From contig NC_073693.1 in the NCBI RefSeq assembly GCF_029784155.1, positions 289,326,875 through 289,390,874 of the forward strand: 64,000 nucleotides of DNA. The letters are read 5' to 3'. Each line of letters opens with the position of its first letter. Within the stretch, counting starts at the first letter, position 1. Made by a program: the position numbers and the translations under genes. This DNA is from Uranotaenia lowii (taxonomy: Eukaryota; Arthropoda; Insecta; Diptera; Culicidae). Below the pieces are notes generated by a model, which was not told the origin of the DNA, did not search any database, and saw nothing but the letters and a program-made list of their open reading frames with translations. Positions 1-11,153 of the stretch are shown here, one piece after another.

Positions 1-640
1 ACTAAATTGCCTGCAGAATCTATCAAAAACTTCGCAAAAGACATGAAAAACTGGTCAAATTCATCTCAAATCAGTCACTAGCCTTCGATTGACTGAAAGT
101 TGATTGTGTATTGTTTCTCTTTAAAAGGAGTCTATAGAGAACATAAAAGTGAAATTAAAATAAGATTCGCCTCTAAGTTGTGTTTAAACTATTTATTTTA
201 AATCGTGCTTAGAAAGGATCGACTTTGGAGGATGTCACGTGTATTTTCGAACTCAGAGTAAAAATCAACAGAAGACTATCAATGGCTGAGCGCATCGAGC
301 TCTTGTTTACGATGCTCTACGATTTTTGCTTCATAAAATCGGAGACTTCGACGACGATGACGCCTATGATCTGAAAGTTTCACTTGGGAAACGTCGTTCC
401 GAATTGCATTTATTTTTAATTTCTTAACCTGTCAAATTTTAAGTATCCACGAGGACACTTCAACAACGTCTTTTCCTCTGAATACCTTTTTCACCGTACT
501 GCATATGGCCGAAACAACCCCAAAGACTTAAGTTGTGAACGTTTTAACCCAGTGTACCATCTTTTCAACATTTGATATACCTACTTAAAACGAACACAAA
601 CACATACAGGATCTCAATGAAACTTGATGTTTCCTCGAAG
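1..640. other. no recognisable feature
   Basis: AT-rich sequence with stop codons in all frames. I see no RNA gene, no tandem repeat and no clear match to the other repeats in the window. Confidence 0.5.
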
Positions 641-720
641 AGATTCTAACAAATGCTAAATCCACCAACCCACAGAAAGTGAACTATGTATGCCGTGACC
701 GGGATTCGATCTCACACCCG

Positions 721-2598
721 CTGCACAATGGGGAAAAAAGTGTACAAACCGCGAAGATATCTTCTTCAATATCTTTCGTCCTACATGACCCAAATCTATG
801 AAAATATATTTTCCTTTTGTGAAAATTTTCGGAGAATCGGTTGGACAAAGTTTCAAACACCGCACAAGCTTACGAACGGAGATATAGTGCCTTTTTAACC
901 CCTAATTCCCCTATATTTTGTAAACATTCCAGAAAAACACTGATTCGAACCAAAGAATTTTGAACGAAAACATACCTATCGTGTGTAATTTTTTCTGAGA
1001 AATCGAATGAAGGCTGTTTTGGCCACCGCACGCTTCAGAAAATGGAGTTATGGCTGTTTTTACCCTCAATTCCCCTATATTTTTCAATTATTTCAGAAAA
1101 AAGCTTATTCGGACTTGATAATTTTGAACCAAATGGGTTGTATCTTGTGTGGATTTTTTTTGAGAAATCGAATGAATGCTGTTTGAGCCCCCGCACGCTT
1201 CGAAAAATGAAGTTATGGCTGTTTTACCTTCAATTCCTCTACATTTTTCAAATTGTTAAGAAAATGCATGTTCGGACTTGAAAATTTTGAATCTTTTGGG
1301 ACGTATCTTGTGTAATTTTTTTCGAGGAATCCAATAAAGGCTGTTTGAGCCACCGCACGCTTCGGAAAATAGAGTTATGGCTGTTTTTACCCTCAATTCC
1401 CCTATATTTTTCATTTATTTCAGGAAAAAAGGATGTTCGGACTTGAAAATTATGAATCAAATGGGTTGTATCCTATGTGATTTTTTCCGAGGAGTTCAAC
1501 ATAGCCTATTTGAGCCACCGCACGGATTAGTAACAGGAGTTATGGCTGTTTTACCCTCAATTGCCCAACATTTTTCAAATAGCTCAGAAAAGCATGCTGG
1601 GACCAGATAATTTTGAACCAAATGGGTTGTATTGTGTGGAGTTTTTTCCGAGGAATCAAATGAAGGTTGTTTGAGCCGCCGCACGCTTCGGGAAATGAAG
1701 TTATAGCTGTTTTACCCTCAATTCCCCTCCATTTTTCAAATTGTTAAGAAAACGCATGTTCGGACTTGAAAATTTTGAATCTATTGGGACGTATCTTGTG
1801 TGATTTTTTCCAAGGAATCCAATGAAGGCTGTTTGAGCCACCGCACGCTTTGGAAAATGGAGTTATGGCTGTTTTACCCTCAATTCCCCTACATTTTTCA
1901 ATGATTTCAGAAAAAAGCATGTTTGGACTTGAAAATTTTGAACCCAATGGGTTGTATCTTGTGCAATTTTTTACAAGGAATCTAACGAAGCTTATTTGAG
2001 CCACCGCACGGATTGGAAACAGGAGTTATGGCTGTTTTACCCTCAATTCCCTTTCATTTTTCAAAAAGTTCAGAAAAACCATGATCGGACTTGAACATTT
2101 TGAACCAAACGAGACTTATTTTATGCAACTATTTCCGAGGAATCCAGTGGAGGCGGTTTGAGCCACCGCACGCTTTGAAATAGTGAGTTGTGGCTGTTTT
2201 TACCCTCGATTCCCCTACATTCTTCTGAAATCATGGAAAAATGTAGGGGAATTGAGGGTAAAAACAGCCATAACTCCATTTTCTGAAGCGTGCGGTGGCC
2301 AAAACAGCCTTCATTCGATTCCTCAGAAAAAAATACACACGATAGGTATGTTTTCGTTCAAAATTCTCTGGTTCGAATCAATGTTTTCTGGAATGTTTAC
2401 AAAATATAGGGGAATTAAGGGTTAAAAAGCCACTATATCTCCGTTCGTAAGCTTGTGCGGTGTTTGAAACTTTGTCCAATCGATTCTCCGAAAATTTTCA
2501 CAAAAGGAAAGTATATTTTCATAGATTTGGGTCATGTAGGACGAAAGATATTGAATTTCTTCGCGGTTTGTACACTTTTTTCCCCATTGTGCGCTGGC
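721..2598. mobile_element. fold-back repeat element with internal tandem units
   Basis: The two ends are long inverted copies of each other. The left arm, about 721-1083, reads as the reverse complement of the right arm, about 2236-2598; for example CACAATGGGG at the left answers CCCCATTGTG at the right. Between them lie tandem units described separately. No coding capacity is credible: the short ORFs here are mirror images in the two arms. A second, diverged copy of the family is at about 36690-37470. The structure fits a non-autonomous fold-back or MITE-type DNA element. I could not fix a target-site duplication, so the outer limits are approximate. Confidence 0.65.
1023..2235. repeat. ~163-bp tandem repeat inside the fold-back element
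   Basis: A phrase close to GAGCCACCGCACGCTTCGG, followed by a GAGTTATGGCTGTTTTACCC-like stretch, recurs with its CCACCG part at about 1023, 1188, 1350, 1515, 1677, 1838, 2001 and 2163. The spacing is 161-165 bp. Units differ by scattered substitutions, so the array is not recent. Confidence 0.7.
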
Positions 2599-2644
2599 TT
2601 AGAAGACTTGAAGGCTATCCTCTACGTCACGGGCTGCGACATTG

Positions 2645-3090
2645 AATTGAAAATCCTGGGGTCTTTTAAATTTGGTTTTGGTTAAATACTCGTCCATGAT
2701 TTTTTGCAGAATTTTAAAGTGGCGTTTATATGAGTAAATTTGAACTTTAAGGTTTGTATGGGAATTGCCAAATAATATACCGCTTTTAAATAGCCTATAA
2801 CTTTATATCTGATAAGATACGAAGTTAAGGTCTTCGACAAAGTTGTTCAGGGAAAAATCAGATTTAGAAAACTAAAAAATTTGCAAAAAAAACCATTAAC
2901 AGACTGGGTTTCATAGAAAAAAACAAAAATGATGTTGATTTTTCAGTTGATTCAAAATATTTAATTTCCACACACAAACTAAAAAGCCCATATTTACTCA
3001 TGTAAACGTTACTTAAAAATTCTTTGAAAATCATGGATGAGTTTTGAACTTAAAAGAATAATTTTTGATCCCAGGGTTTGAGAAATTTAA
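2645..3090. mobile_element. palindromic MITE-like repeat
   Basis: The segments about 2647-2740 and 2994-3085 are inverted copies of each other. CCATGATTTTTTGCAGAATT on the left corresponds to a right-hand copy ending in ATCATGGATGAG, and TACTCAT occurs on the inner side. There is no ORF. A related single copy lies at about 38960-39260. It adjoins the preceding fold-back element, so the border between the two is uncertain. Confidence 0.55.
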
Positions 3091-4400
3091 TAATGACCCC
3101 AAATCAACTCAGTCTACTACCCCATATCTGATATTTGGAACTTTTGTTATATTAAAGCAGCCAAAGGAGTATCAGTGCCAAATTTATCATACATCACTAA
3201 CTCATTAAACTTACATGCATAGAGCGTGAGAATTAGTTTGAGATTCTTAAAGAATCGTCCTTCAAAGTTTCCAAAAACAAATTGATACAACTAGAGCTAC
3301 CCTTCATACGAAAACGTCTTCACCGATCGAATGCAAAACTGACACAACGAATGGCAAAATAGATCAGTATCCGATCCGATGCTCCTTTGTCAATCTTCAC
3401 TGCCGGCTTACAATCTATGAAAAACCCGTTCAATGGCAAAATCAAACCACCAAATCGACCGTAAACTATCAACAATAAGAGGAAAAAGGTTGAAGAGAAA
3501 AAATGTATATCGAGAGGTGGAAAGCAGAAAGAATTGATATCGGATGAAAAATATCCTTTTACACCGTGGAAAACGATTGATACGACGATGGCGAGAATAT
3601 TCATCGTTTATTGAAAAGAAAGAAAGCCAGGATTCTTCCTAGAATGGTGAGGAGGGGGGGGGGCCTTATCCTGTTCCGATCAGGACGCTCTCTCGCTAGA
3701 TGTGCCGATTTGTGCCAACAGCGGCGACAGGTTGGAGAAATCACAAATCGTTCCTCGACTTTTATTCCGGAGAGGCCGCCAATTGCACGTACAATTTGCC
3801 GCACCAGGATAAAAATTCAAACTGATTTCCGTATCCTGTGGGCTGAAGCTTTGAATCGTGAGGTGGCATGAAGCATGGAGCCCTATAAGAAAGCAGCCAA
3901 ACCCTATTACTTCTTTATCTGCAATGGTGGCGGAGTTTTTTCCTCTGATTCTTCGAATAAAAATGGAGAATCCGTTGGCCGATGGGCCAATAATGGAGAG
4001 GGCATATCGGAAGGGGAGGCAAGAACAAATTTTTCAATTCGAAACACGTCCGGATGTAGGATTGACGTTACCTTGGCATCTTTGTGCCGGGATGCTGGGC
4101 TTATTTTTTTTCTATTTTCTTTCCCATTCTCTACATCCGATGCCGTTCAATTCATTTTGAGCATCGATTTACCGCAAATGAAACTGCTGCGGAGAGATTT
4201 GTTTTGGCACGCGGAGCGTCTTTGAATATCAACAGCATTGATTTTTGATGAAGATTTTTGACATAACTTTTACGTTTGAAAATTATTATAATATTTGAGA
4301 TGACTGCTTAATTTAACTGGTATTTTAAAAGTACGTTTGCACATTTTTTTATGTTGACAGAAGCACACGTTATAACATGATTTCAACATAACGTTTTTGA
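3091..4400. other. no recognisable gene
   Basis: About 3600-4230 is less AT-rich and has a run of G at about 3650. The ORFs of 86-116 codons there overlap in several frames, lack recognisable domains and give no family match that I know. I treat it as non-coding. Confidence 0.4.
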
Positions 4401-5096
4401 TTGACAATTTTGACAATTTTGACAATTTGGACATTTTTGACAATTTTGACAATTTTGACAATCTGAAAATTTTGACAATCTGAAAATTTTGACAATTTTG
4501 ACAATTTTAACAATTTTTACAATTTTTCCAATTTTTACAATTTTGACAATTTTGACAATTTTGACAATTTTGACAATTTTGACAATTTTGACAATTTTGA
4601 CAATTTTGACAATTTTGACAATTTTGACAATTTTGACAATTTTGACAATTTTGACAATTTTGACAATTTTGACAATTTTGACAATTTTGACAATTTTGAC
4701 AATTTTGACAATTTTGACAATTTTGACAATTTTGACAATTTTGACAATTTTGACAATTTTGACAATTTTGACAATTTTGACAATTTTGACAATTTCGACA
4801 ATTTTGACAATTTTGACAATTTTGACAATTTTGACAATTTTGACAATTTTGATAATTTTGACAATTTTGACAATTTTGACAATTTTGACAATTTTGACAA
4901 TTTTGACAATTTTGACAATTTTGACAATTTTGACAATTTTGACAATTTTGACAATTTTGACAATTTTGACAATTTTGACAATTTTTACAATTTTTACAAT
5001 TTTGACAATTTTGACAATTTTGACAATTTTGACAATTTTGACAATTTTGACAATTTTGACAAATTTGACAATTTTGACAATTTTGACAATTTTGAC
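4401..5096. repeat. 9-bp minisatellite, TTGACAATT type
   Basis: About 76 units of a 9-bp repeat (ACAATTTTG in one register) run without a break and stop exactly where the 501-bp array starts. The first units (4401-4530) are irregular, with variants such as GACAATCTGAAAA and TTTACAATT; the rest is almost pure. Because 9 is a multiple of 3 and the unit lacks stops, it gives open frames on both strands (Thr-Ile-Leu one way, Ser-Lys-Leu the other). These are not evidence of a protein. Confidence 0.95.
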
Positions 5097-5238
5097 ATCA
5101 ATACTGATGTTATGAAATCGCTTGGTACATCTTTGTACCTGAAAATGATCACATTTTCATATGTGATGAAAGAAATTAGAGAAACATGAACTATCAAAGA
5201 ACGAAAGAACATAAGCCGTAAATATCATGAAAATTTCG

Positions 5239-5243
5239 AAAAA
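5239..5243 (-). terminator. Pol III T5 terminator of tRNA-like copy 1
   Basis: Five A on the plus strand make TTTTT on the minus strand, 9 nt past the 3' end of the tRNA-like gene. This is the expected RNA polymerase III stop. The same site recurs every 501 bp through the array. Confidence 0.65.
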
Positions 5244-5252
5244 GATACAACG

Positions 5253-5326
5253 GCTCACCGACAGGACTTGAACCTGCAATCTCCGCTTCGGTACAACGGC
5301 GCGTTAGCCAATTCCACCACGGTGAA
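5253..5326 (-). tRNA. tRNA-like gene, anticodon ACC (array copy 1)
   Basis: On the minus strand a full cloverleaf can be drawn: a 7-bp acceptor stem TTCACCG/CGGTGAG (T-G at the top, extendable by one G-C pair), D stem GTG/CGC, anticodon stem CCGTT/AGCGG with the 7-nt loop GTACCGA, a 5-nt variable loop, and T stem GCAGG/CCTGT with loop TTCAAGT. U33 is present, and positions 34-36 read ACC (5292 to 5290). The internal promoters are intact: TGGTGGAATTGG fits the A box and GGTTCAAGTCC fits the B box exactly. A run of five T lies 9 nt downstream. From memory, the variable loop and T arm resemble insect tRNA-Arg(UCG), but the anticodon would decode Gly GGU. It may be a functional tRNA, a tRNA with a shifted anticodon, or a transcribed pseudogene. 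There is no encoded CCA. Confidence 0.7.
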
Positions 5327-5753
5327 CGTGATGGAACCGGCGAACACGAGCAATCGAGCTCTGCCGATCAACTGCTGGACCTTCTATCGAAACACCATGT
5401 ATATCCCGCATGTGATCTTTCCCTCTATTGATCTCTCTTGTTTCTCTAACCCCACCCATCGACTCGGGATTTTAGCCGAGCGAGCACATGGTCGATTGCT
5501 TCGGGTTTGCCGCAACTTACGGTCAGATGAAGAAGCAATCAGTGCCGCTCAAGGTTCCGAGCAGACCAGTTACACAGGGAGGTGTTGCTCTGTTGAAATC
5601 AATACTGATGTTATGAAATCGCTTGGTACATCTTTGTACCTGAAAATGATCACATTTTCATATGTGATGAAAGAAATTAGAGAAACATGAACTATCAAAG
5701 AACGAAAGAACATAAGCCGTAAATATCATGAAAATTTCGAAAAAGATACAACG

Positions 5754-5827
5754 GCTCACCGACAGGACTTGAACCTGCAATCTCCGCTTCGGTACAACGG
5801 CGCGTTAGCCAATTCCACCACGGTGAA
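5754..5827 (-). tRNA. tRNA-like gene, anticodon ACC (array copy 2)
   Basis: Same 74 nt as copy 1, one 501-bp period further on, with the same T5 stop. Confidence 0.68.
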
Positions 5828-6254
5828 CGTGATGGAACCGGCGAACACGAGCAATCGAGCTCTGCCGATCAACTGCTGGACCTTCTATCGAAACACCATG
5901 TATATCCCGCATGTGATCTTTCCCTCTATTGATCTCTCTTGTTTCTCTAACCCCACCCATCGACTCGGGATTTTAGCCGAGCGAGCACATGGTCGATTGC
6001 TTCGGGTTTGCCGCAACTTACGGTCAGATGAAGAAGCAATCAGTGCCGCTCAAGGTTCCGAGCAGACCAGTTACACAGGGAGGTGTTGCTCTGTTGAAAT
6101 CAATACTGATGTTATGAAATCGCTTGGTACATCTTTGTACCTGAAAATGATCACATTTTCATATGTGATGAAAGAAATTAGAGAAACATGAACTATCAAA
6201 GAACGAAAGAACATAAGCCGTAAATATCATGAAAATTTCGAAAAAGATACAACG

Positions 6255-6328
6255 GCTCACCGACAGGACTTGAACCTGCAATCTCCGCTTCGGTACAACG
6301 GCGCGTTAGCCAATTCCACCACGGTGAA
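6255..6328 (-). tRNA. tRNA-like gene, anticodon ACC (array copy 3)
   Basis: Identical to copy 1; third unit of the array. Confidence 0.68.
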
Positions 6329-6755
6329 CGTGATGGAACCGGCGAACACGAGCAATCGAGCTCTGCCGATCAACTGCTGGACCTTCTATCGAAACACCAT
6401 GTATATCCCGCATGTGATCTTTCCCTCTATTGATCTCTCTTGTTTCTCTAACCCCACCCATCGACTCGGGATTTTAGCCGAGCGAGCACATGGTCGATTG
6501 CTTCGGGTTTGCCGCAACTTACGGTCAGATGAAGAAGCAATCAGTGCCGCTCAAGGTTCCGAGCAGACCAGTTACACAGGGAGGTGTTGCTCTGTTGAAA
6601 TCAATACTGATGTTATGAAATCGCTTGGTACATCTTTGTACCTGAAAATGATCACATTTTCATATGTGATGAAAGAAATTAGAGAAACATGAACTATCAA
6701 AGAACGAAAGAACATAAGCCGTAAATATCATGAAAATTTCGAAAAAGATACAACG

Positions 6756-6829
6756 GCTCACCGACAGGACTTGAACCTGCAATCTCCGCTTCGGTACAAC
6801 GGCGCGTTAGCCAATTCCACCACGGTGAA
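6756..6829 (-). tRNA. tRNA-like gene, anticodon ACC (array copy 4)
   Basis: Identical to copy 1; fourth unit. Confidence 0.68.
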
Positions 6830-7256
6830 CGTGATGGAACCGGCGAACACGAGCAATCGAGCTCTGCCGATCAACTGCTGGACCTTCTATCGAAACACCA
6901 TGTATATCCCGCATGTGATCTTTCCCTCTATTGATCTCTCTTGTTTCTCTAACCCCACCCATCGACTCGGGATTTTAGCCGAGCGAGCACATGGTCGATT
7001 GCTTCGGGTTTGCCGCAACTTACGGTCAGATGAAGAAGCAATCAGTGCCGCTCAAGGTTCCGAGCAGACCAGTTACACAGGGAGGTGTTGCTCTGTTGAA
7101 ATCAATACTGATGTTATGAAATCGCTTGGTACATCTTTGTACCTGAAAATGATCACATTTTCATATGTGATGAAAGAAATTAGAGAAACATGAACTATCA
7201 AAGAACGAAAGAACATAAGCCGTAAATATCATGAAAATTTCGAAAAAGATACAACG

Positions 7257-7330
7257 GCTCACCGACAGGACTTGAACCTGCAATCTCCGCTTCGGTACAA
7301 CGGCGCGTTAGCCAATTCCACCACGGTGAA
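7257..7330 (-). tRNA. tRNA-like gene, anticodon ACC (array copy 5)
   Basis: Identical to copy 1; fifth unit. Confidence 0.68.
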
Positions 7331-7757
7331 CGTGATGGAACCGGCGAACACGAGCAATCGAGCTCTGCCGATCAACTGCTGGACCTTCTATCGAAACACC
7401 ATGTATATCCCGCATGTGATCTTTCCCTCTATTGATCTCTCTTGTTTCTCTAACCCCACCCATCGACTCGGGATTTTAGCCGAGCGAGCACATGGTCGAT
7501 TGCTTCGGGTTTGCCGCAACTTACGGTCAGATGAAGAAGCAATCAGTGCCGCTCAAGGTTCCGAGCAGACCAGTTACACAGGGAGGTGTTGCTCTGTTGA
7601 AATCAATACTGATGTTATGAAATCGCTTGGTACATCTTTGTACCTGAAAATGATCACATTTTCATATGTGATGAAAGAAATTAGAGAAACATGAACTATC
7701 AAAGAACGAAAGAACATAAGCCGTAAATATCATGAAAATTTCGAAAAAGATACAACG

Positions 7758-7831
7758 GCTCACCGACAGGACTTGAACCTGCAATCTCCGCTTCGGTACA
7801 ACGGCGCGTTAGCCAATTCCACCACGGTGAA
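7758..7831 (-). tRNA. tRNA-like gene, anticodon ACC (array copy 6)
   Basis: Identical to copy 1; sixth unit. Confidence 0.68.
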
Positions 7832-8258
7832 CGTGATGGAACCGGCGAACACGAGCAATCGAGCTCTGCCGATCAACTGCTGGACCTTCTATCGAAACAC
7901 CATGTATATCCCGCATGTGATCTTTCCCTCTATTGATCTCTCTTGTTTCTCTAACCCCACCCATCGACTCGGGATTTTAGCCGAGCGAGCACATGGTCGA
8001 TTGCTTCGGGTTTGCCGCAACTTACGGTCAGATGAAGAAGCAATCAGTGCCGCTCAAGGTTCCGAGCAGACCAGTTACACAGGGAGGTGTTGCTCTGTTG
8101 AAATCAATACTGATGTTATGAAATCGCTTGGTACATCTTTGTACCTGAAAATGATCACATTTTCATATGTGATGAAAGAAATTAGAGAAACATGAACTAT
8201 CAAAGAACGAAAGAACATAAGCCGTAAATATCATGAAAATTTCGAAAAAGATACAACG

Positions 8259-8332
8259 GCTCACCGACAGGACTTGAACCTGCAATCTCCGCTTCGGTAC
8301 AACGGCGCGTTAGCCAATTCCACCACGGTGAA
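8259..8332 (-). tRNA. tRNA-like gene, anticodon ACC (array copy 7)
   Basis: Identical to copy 1; seventh unit. Confidence 0.68.
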
Positions 8333-8759
8333 CGTGATGGAACCGGCGAACACGAGCAATCGAGCTCTGCCGATCAACTGCTGGACCTTCTATCGAAACA
8401 CCATGTATATCCCGCATGTGATCTTTCCCTCTATTGATCTCTCTTGTTTCTCTAACCCCACCCATCGACTCGGGATTTTAGCCGAGCGAGCACATGGTCG
8501 ATTGCTTCGGGTTTGCCGCAACTTACGGTCAGATGAAGAAGCAATCAGTGCCGCTCAAGGTTCCGAGCAGACCAGTTACACAGGGAGGTGTTGCTCTGTT
8601 GAAATCAATACTGATGTTATGAAATCGCTTGGTACATCTTTGTACCTGAAAATGATCACATTTTCATATGTGATGAAAGAAATTAGAGAAACATGAACTA
8701 TCAAAGAACGAAAGAACATAAGCCGTAAATATCATGAAAATTTCGAAAAAGATACAACG

Positions 8760-8833
8760 GCTCACCGACAGGACTTGAACCTGCAATCTCCGCTTCGGTA
8801 CAACGGCGCGTTAGCCAATTCCACCACGGTGAA
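8760..8833 (-). tRNA. tRNA-like gene, anticodon ACC (array copy 8)
   Basis: Identical to copy 1; eighth unit. Confidence 0.68.
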
Positions 8834-9260
8834 CGTGATGGAACCGGCGAACACGAGCAATCGAGCTCTGCCGATCAACTGCTGGACCTTCTATCGAAAC
8901 ACCATGTATATCCCGCATGTGATCTTTCCCTCTATTGATCTCTCTTGTTTCTCTAACCCCACCCATCGACTCGGGATTTTAGCCGAGCGAGCACATGGTC
9001 GATTGCTTCGGGTTTGCCGCAACTTACGGTCAGATGAAGAAGCAATCAGTGCCGCTCAAGGTTCCGAGCAGACCAGTTACACAGGGAGGTGTTGCTCTGT
9101 TGAAATCAATACTGATGTTATGAAATCGCTTGGTACATCTTTGTACCTGAAAATGATCACATTTTCATATGTGATGAAAGAAATTAGAGAAACATGAACT
9201 ATCAAAGAACGAAAGAACATAAGCCGTAAATATCATGAAAATTTCGAAAAAGATACAACG

Positions 9261-9334
9261 GCTCACCGACAGGACTTGAACCTGCAATCTCCGCTTCGGT
9301 ACAACGGCGCGTTAGCCAATTCCACCACGGTGAA
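9261..9334 (-). tRNA. tRNA-like gene, anticodon ACC (array copy 9)
   Basis: Identical to copy 1; ninth unit. Confidence 0.68.
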
Positions 9335-9761
9335 CGTGATGGAACCGGCGAACACGAGCAATCGAGCTCTGCCGATCAACTGCTGGACCTTCTATCGAAA
9401 CACCATGTATATCCCGCATGTGATCTTTCCCTCTATTGATCTCTCTTGTTTCTCTAACCCCACCCATCGACTCGGGATTTTAGCCGAGCGAGCACATGGT
9501 CGATTGCTTCGGGTTTGCCGCAACTTACGGTCAGATGAAGAAGCAATCAGTGCCGCTCAAGGTTCCGAGCAGACCAGTTACACAGGGAGGTGTTGCTCTG
9601 TTGAAATCAATACTGATGTTATGAAATCGCTTGGTACATCTTTGTACCTGAAAATGATCACATTTTCATATGTGATGAAAGAAATTAGAGAAACATGAAC
9701 TATCAAAGAACGAAAGAACATAAGCCGTAAATATCATGAAAATTTCGAAAAAGATACAACG

Positions 9762-9835
9762 GCTCACCGACAGGACTTGAACCTGCAATCTCCGCTTCGG
9801 TACAACGGCGCGTTAGCCAATTCCACCACGGTGAA
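9762..9835 (-). tRNA. tRNA-like gene, anticodon ACC (array copy 10)
   Basis: Identical to copy 1; tenth unit. Confidence 0.68.
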
Positions 9836-10262
9836 CGTGATGGAACCGGCGAACACGAGCAATCGAGCTCTGCCGATCAACTGCTGGACCTTCTATCGAA
9901 ACACCATGTATATCCCGCATGTGATCTTTCCCTCTATTGATCTCTCTTGTTTCTCTAACCCCACCCATCGACTCGGGATTTTAGCCGAGCGAGCACATGG
10001 TCGATTGCTTCGGGTTTGCCGCAACTTACGGTCAGATGAAGAAGCAATCAGTGCCGCTCAAGGTTCCGAGCAGACCAGTTACACAGGGAGGTGTTGCTCT
10101 GTTGAAATCAATACTGATGTTATGAAATCGCTTGGTACATCTTTGTACCTGAAAATGATCACATTTTCATATGTGATGAAAGAAATTAGAGAAACATGAA
10201 CTATCAAAGAACGAAAGAACATAAGCCGTAAATATCATGAAAATTTCGAAAAAGATACAACG

Positions 10263-10336
10263 GCTCACCGACAGGACTTGAACCTGCAATCTCCGCTTCG
10301 GTACAACGGCGCGTTAGCCAATTCCACCACGGTGAA
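10263..10336 (-). tRNA. tRNA-like gene, anticodon ACC (array copy 11)
   Basis: Identical to copy 1; eleventh unit. Confidence 0.68.
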
Positions 10337-10763
10337 CGTGATGGAACCGGCGAACACGAGCAATCGAGCTCTGCCGATCAACTGCTGGACCTTCTATCGA
10401 AACACCATGTATATCCCGCATGTGATCTTTCCCTCTATTGATCTCTCTTGTTTCTCTAACCCCACCCATCGACTCGGGATTTTAGCCGAGCGAGCACATG
10501 GTCGATTGCTTCGGGTTTGCCGCAACTTACGGTCAGATGAAGAAGCAATCAGTGCCGCTCAAGGTTCCGAGCAGACCAGTTACACAGGGAGGTGTTGCTC
10601 TGTTGAAATCAATACTGATGTTATGAAATCGCTTGGTACATCTTTGTACCTGAAAATGATCACATTTTCATATGTGATGAAAGAAATTAGAGAAACATGA
10701 ACTATCAAAGAACGAAAGAACATAAGCCGTAAATATCATGAAAATTTCGAAAAAGATACAACG

Positions 10764-10837
10764 GCTCACCGACAGGACTTGAACCTGCAATCTCCGCTTC
10801 GGTACAACGGCGCGTTAGCCAATTCCACCACGGTGAA
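10764..10837 (-). tRNA. tRNA-like gene, anticodon ACC (array copy 12)
   Basis: Identical to copy 1; the last copy before the assembly gap. Further copies may be hidden in the gap. Confidence 0.68.
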
Positions 10838-11153
10838 CGTGATGGAACCGGCGAACACGAGCAATCGAGCTCTGCCGATCAACTGCTGGACCTTCTATCG
10901 AAACACCATGTATATCCCGCATGTGATCTTTCCCTCTATTGATCTCTCTTGTTTCTCTAACCCCACCCATCGACTCGGGATTTTAGCCGAGCGAGCACAT
11001 GGTCGATTGCTTCGGGTTTGCCGCAACTTACGGTCAGATGAAGAAGCAATCAGTGCCGCTCAAGGTTCCGAGCAGACCAGTTACACAGGGAGGTGTTGCT
11101 CTGTTGAAATCAATACTGATGTTATGAAATCGCTTGGTACATCTTTGTACCTA

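Larger units (their letters stand above)
5097..11152 (-). repeat. 501-bp tandem array, 12 units, each with a tRNA-like gene
   Basis: The same 501-bp unit repeats head to tail about 12.1 times with no difference that I could find between copies. The array starts in mid-unit at ATCAATACTG, directly after the 9-bp minisatellite, and runs into the assembly gap. Each unit carries one tRNA-like gene on the minus strand, plus several perfect short hairpins upstream of it on that strand (in the first unit at 5463-5480, 5494-5540, 5625-5640 and 5649-5668). The 140-codon plus-strand ORF recurs only because the copies are identical. It crosses the tRNA antisense and shows no domain, so I do not call it. 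Identity this high implies recent expansion, ongoing homogenisation, or an assembly effect. Confidence 0.95.

Noticed and set aside
4489..5115. Long Thr-Ile-Leu and Ser-Lys-Leu repeat ORFs
   Set aside because: They are translations of a stop-free 9-bp minisatellite on both strands.
5268..10700. A repeated 140-codon plus-strand ORF in every 501-bp unit
   Set aside because: All units are identical in DNA, so protein conservation is automatic. The frame runs antisense through the tRNA-like gene and has no domain or typical codon use.
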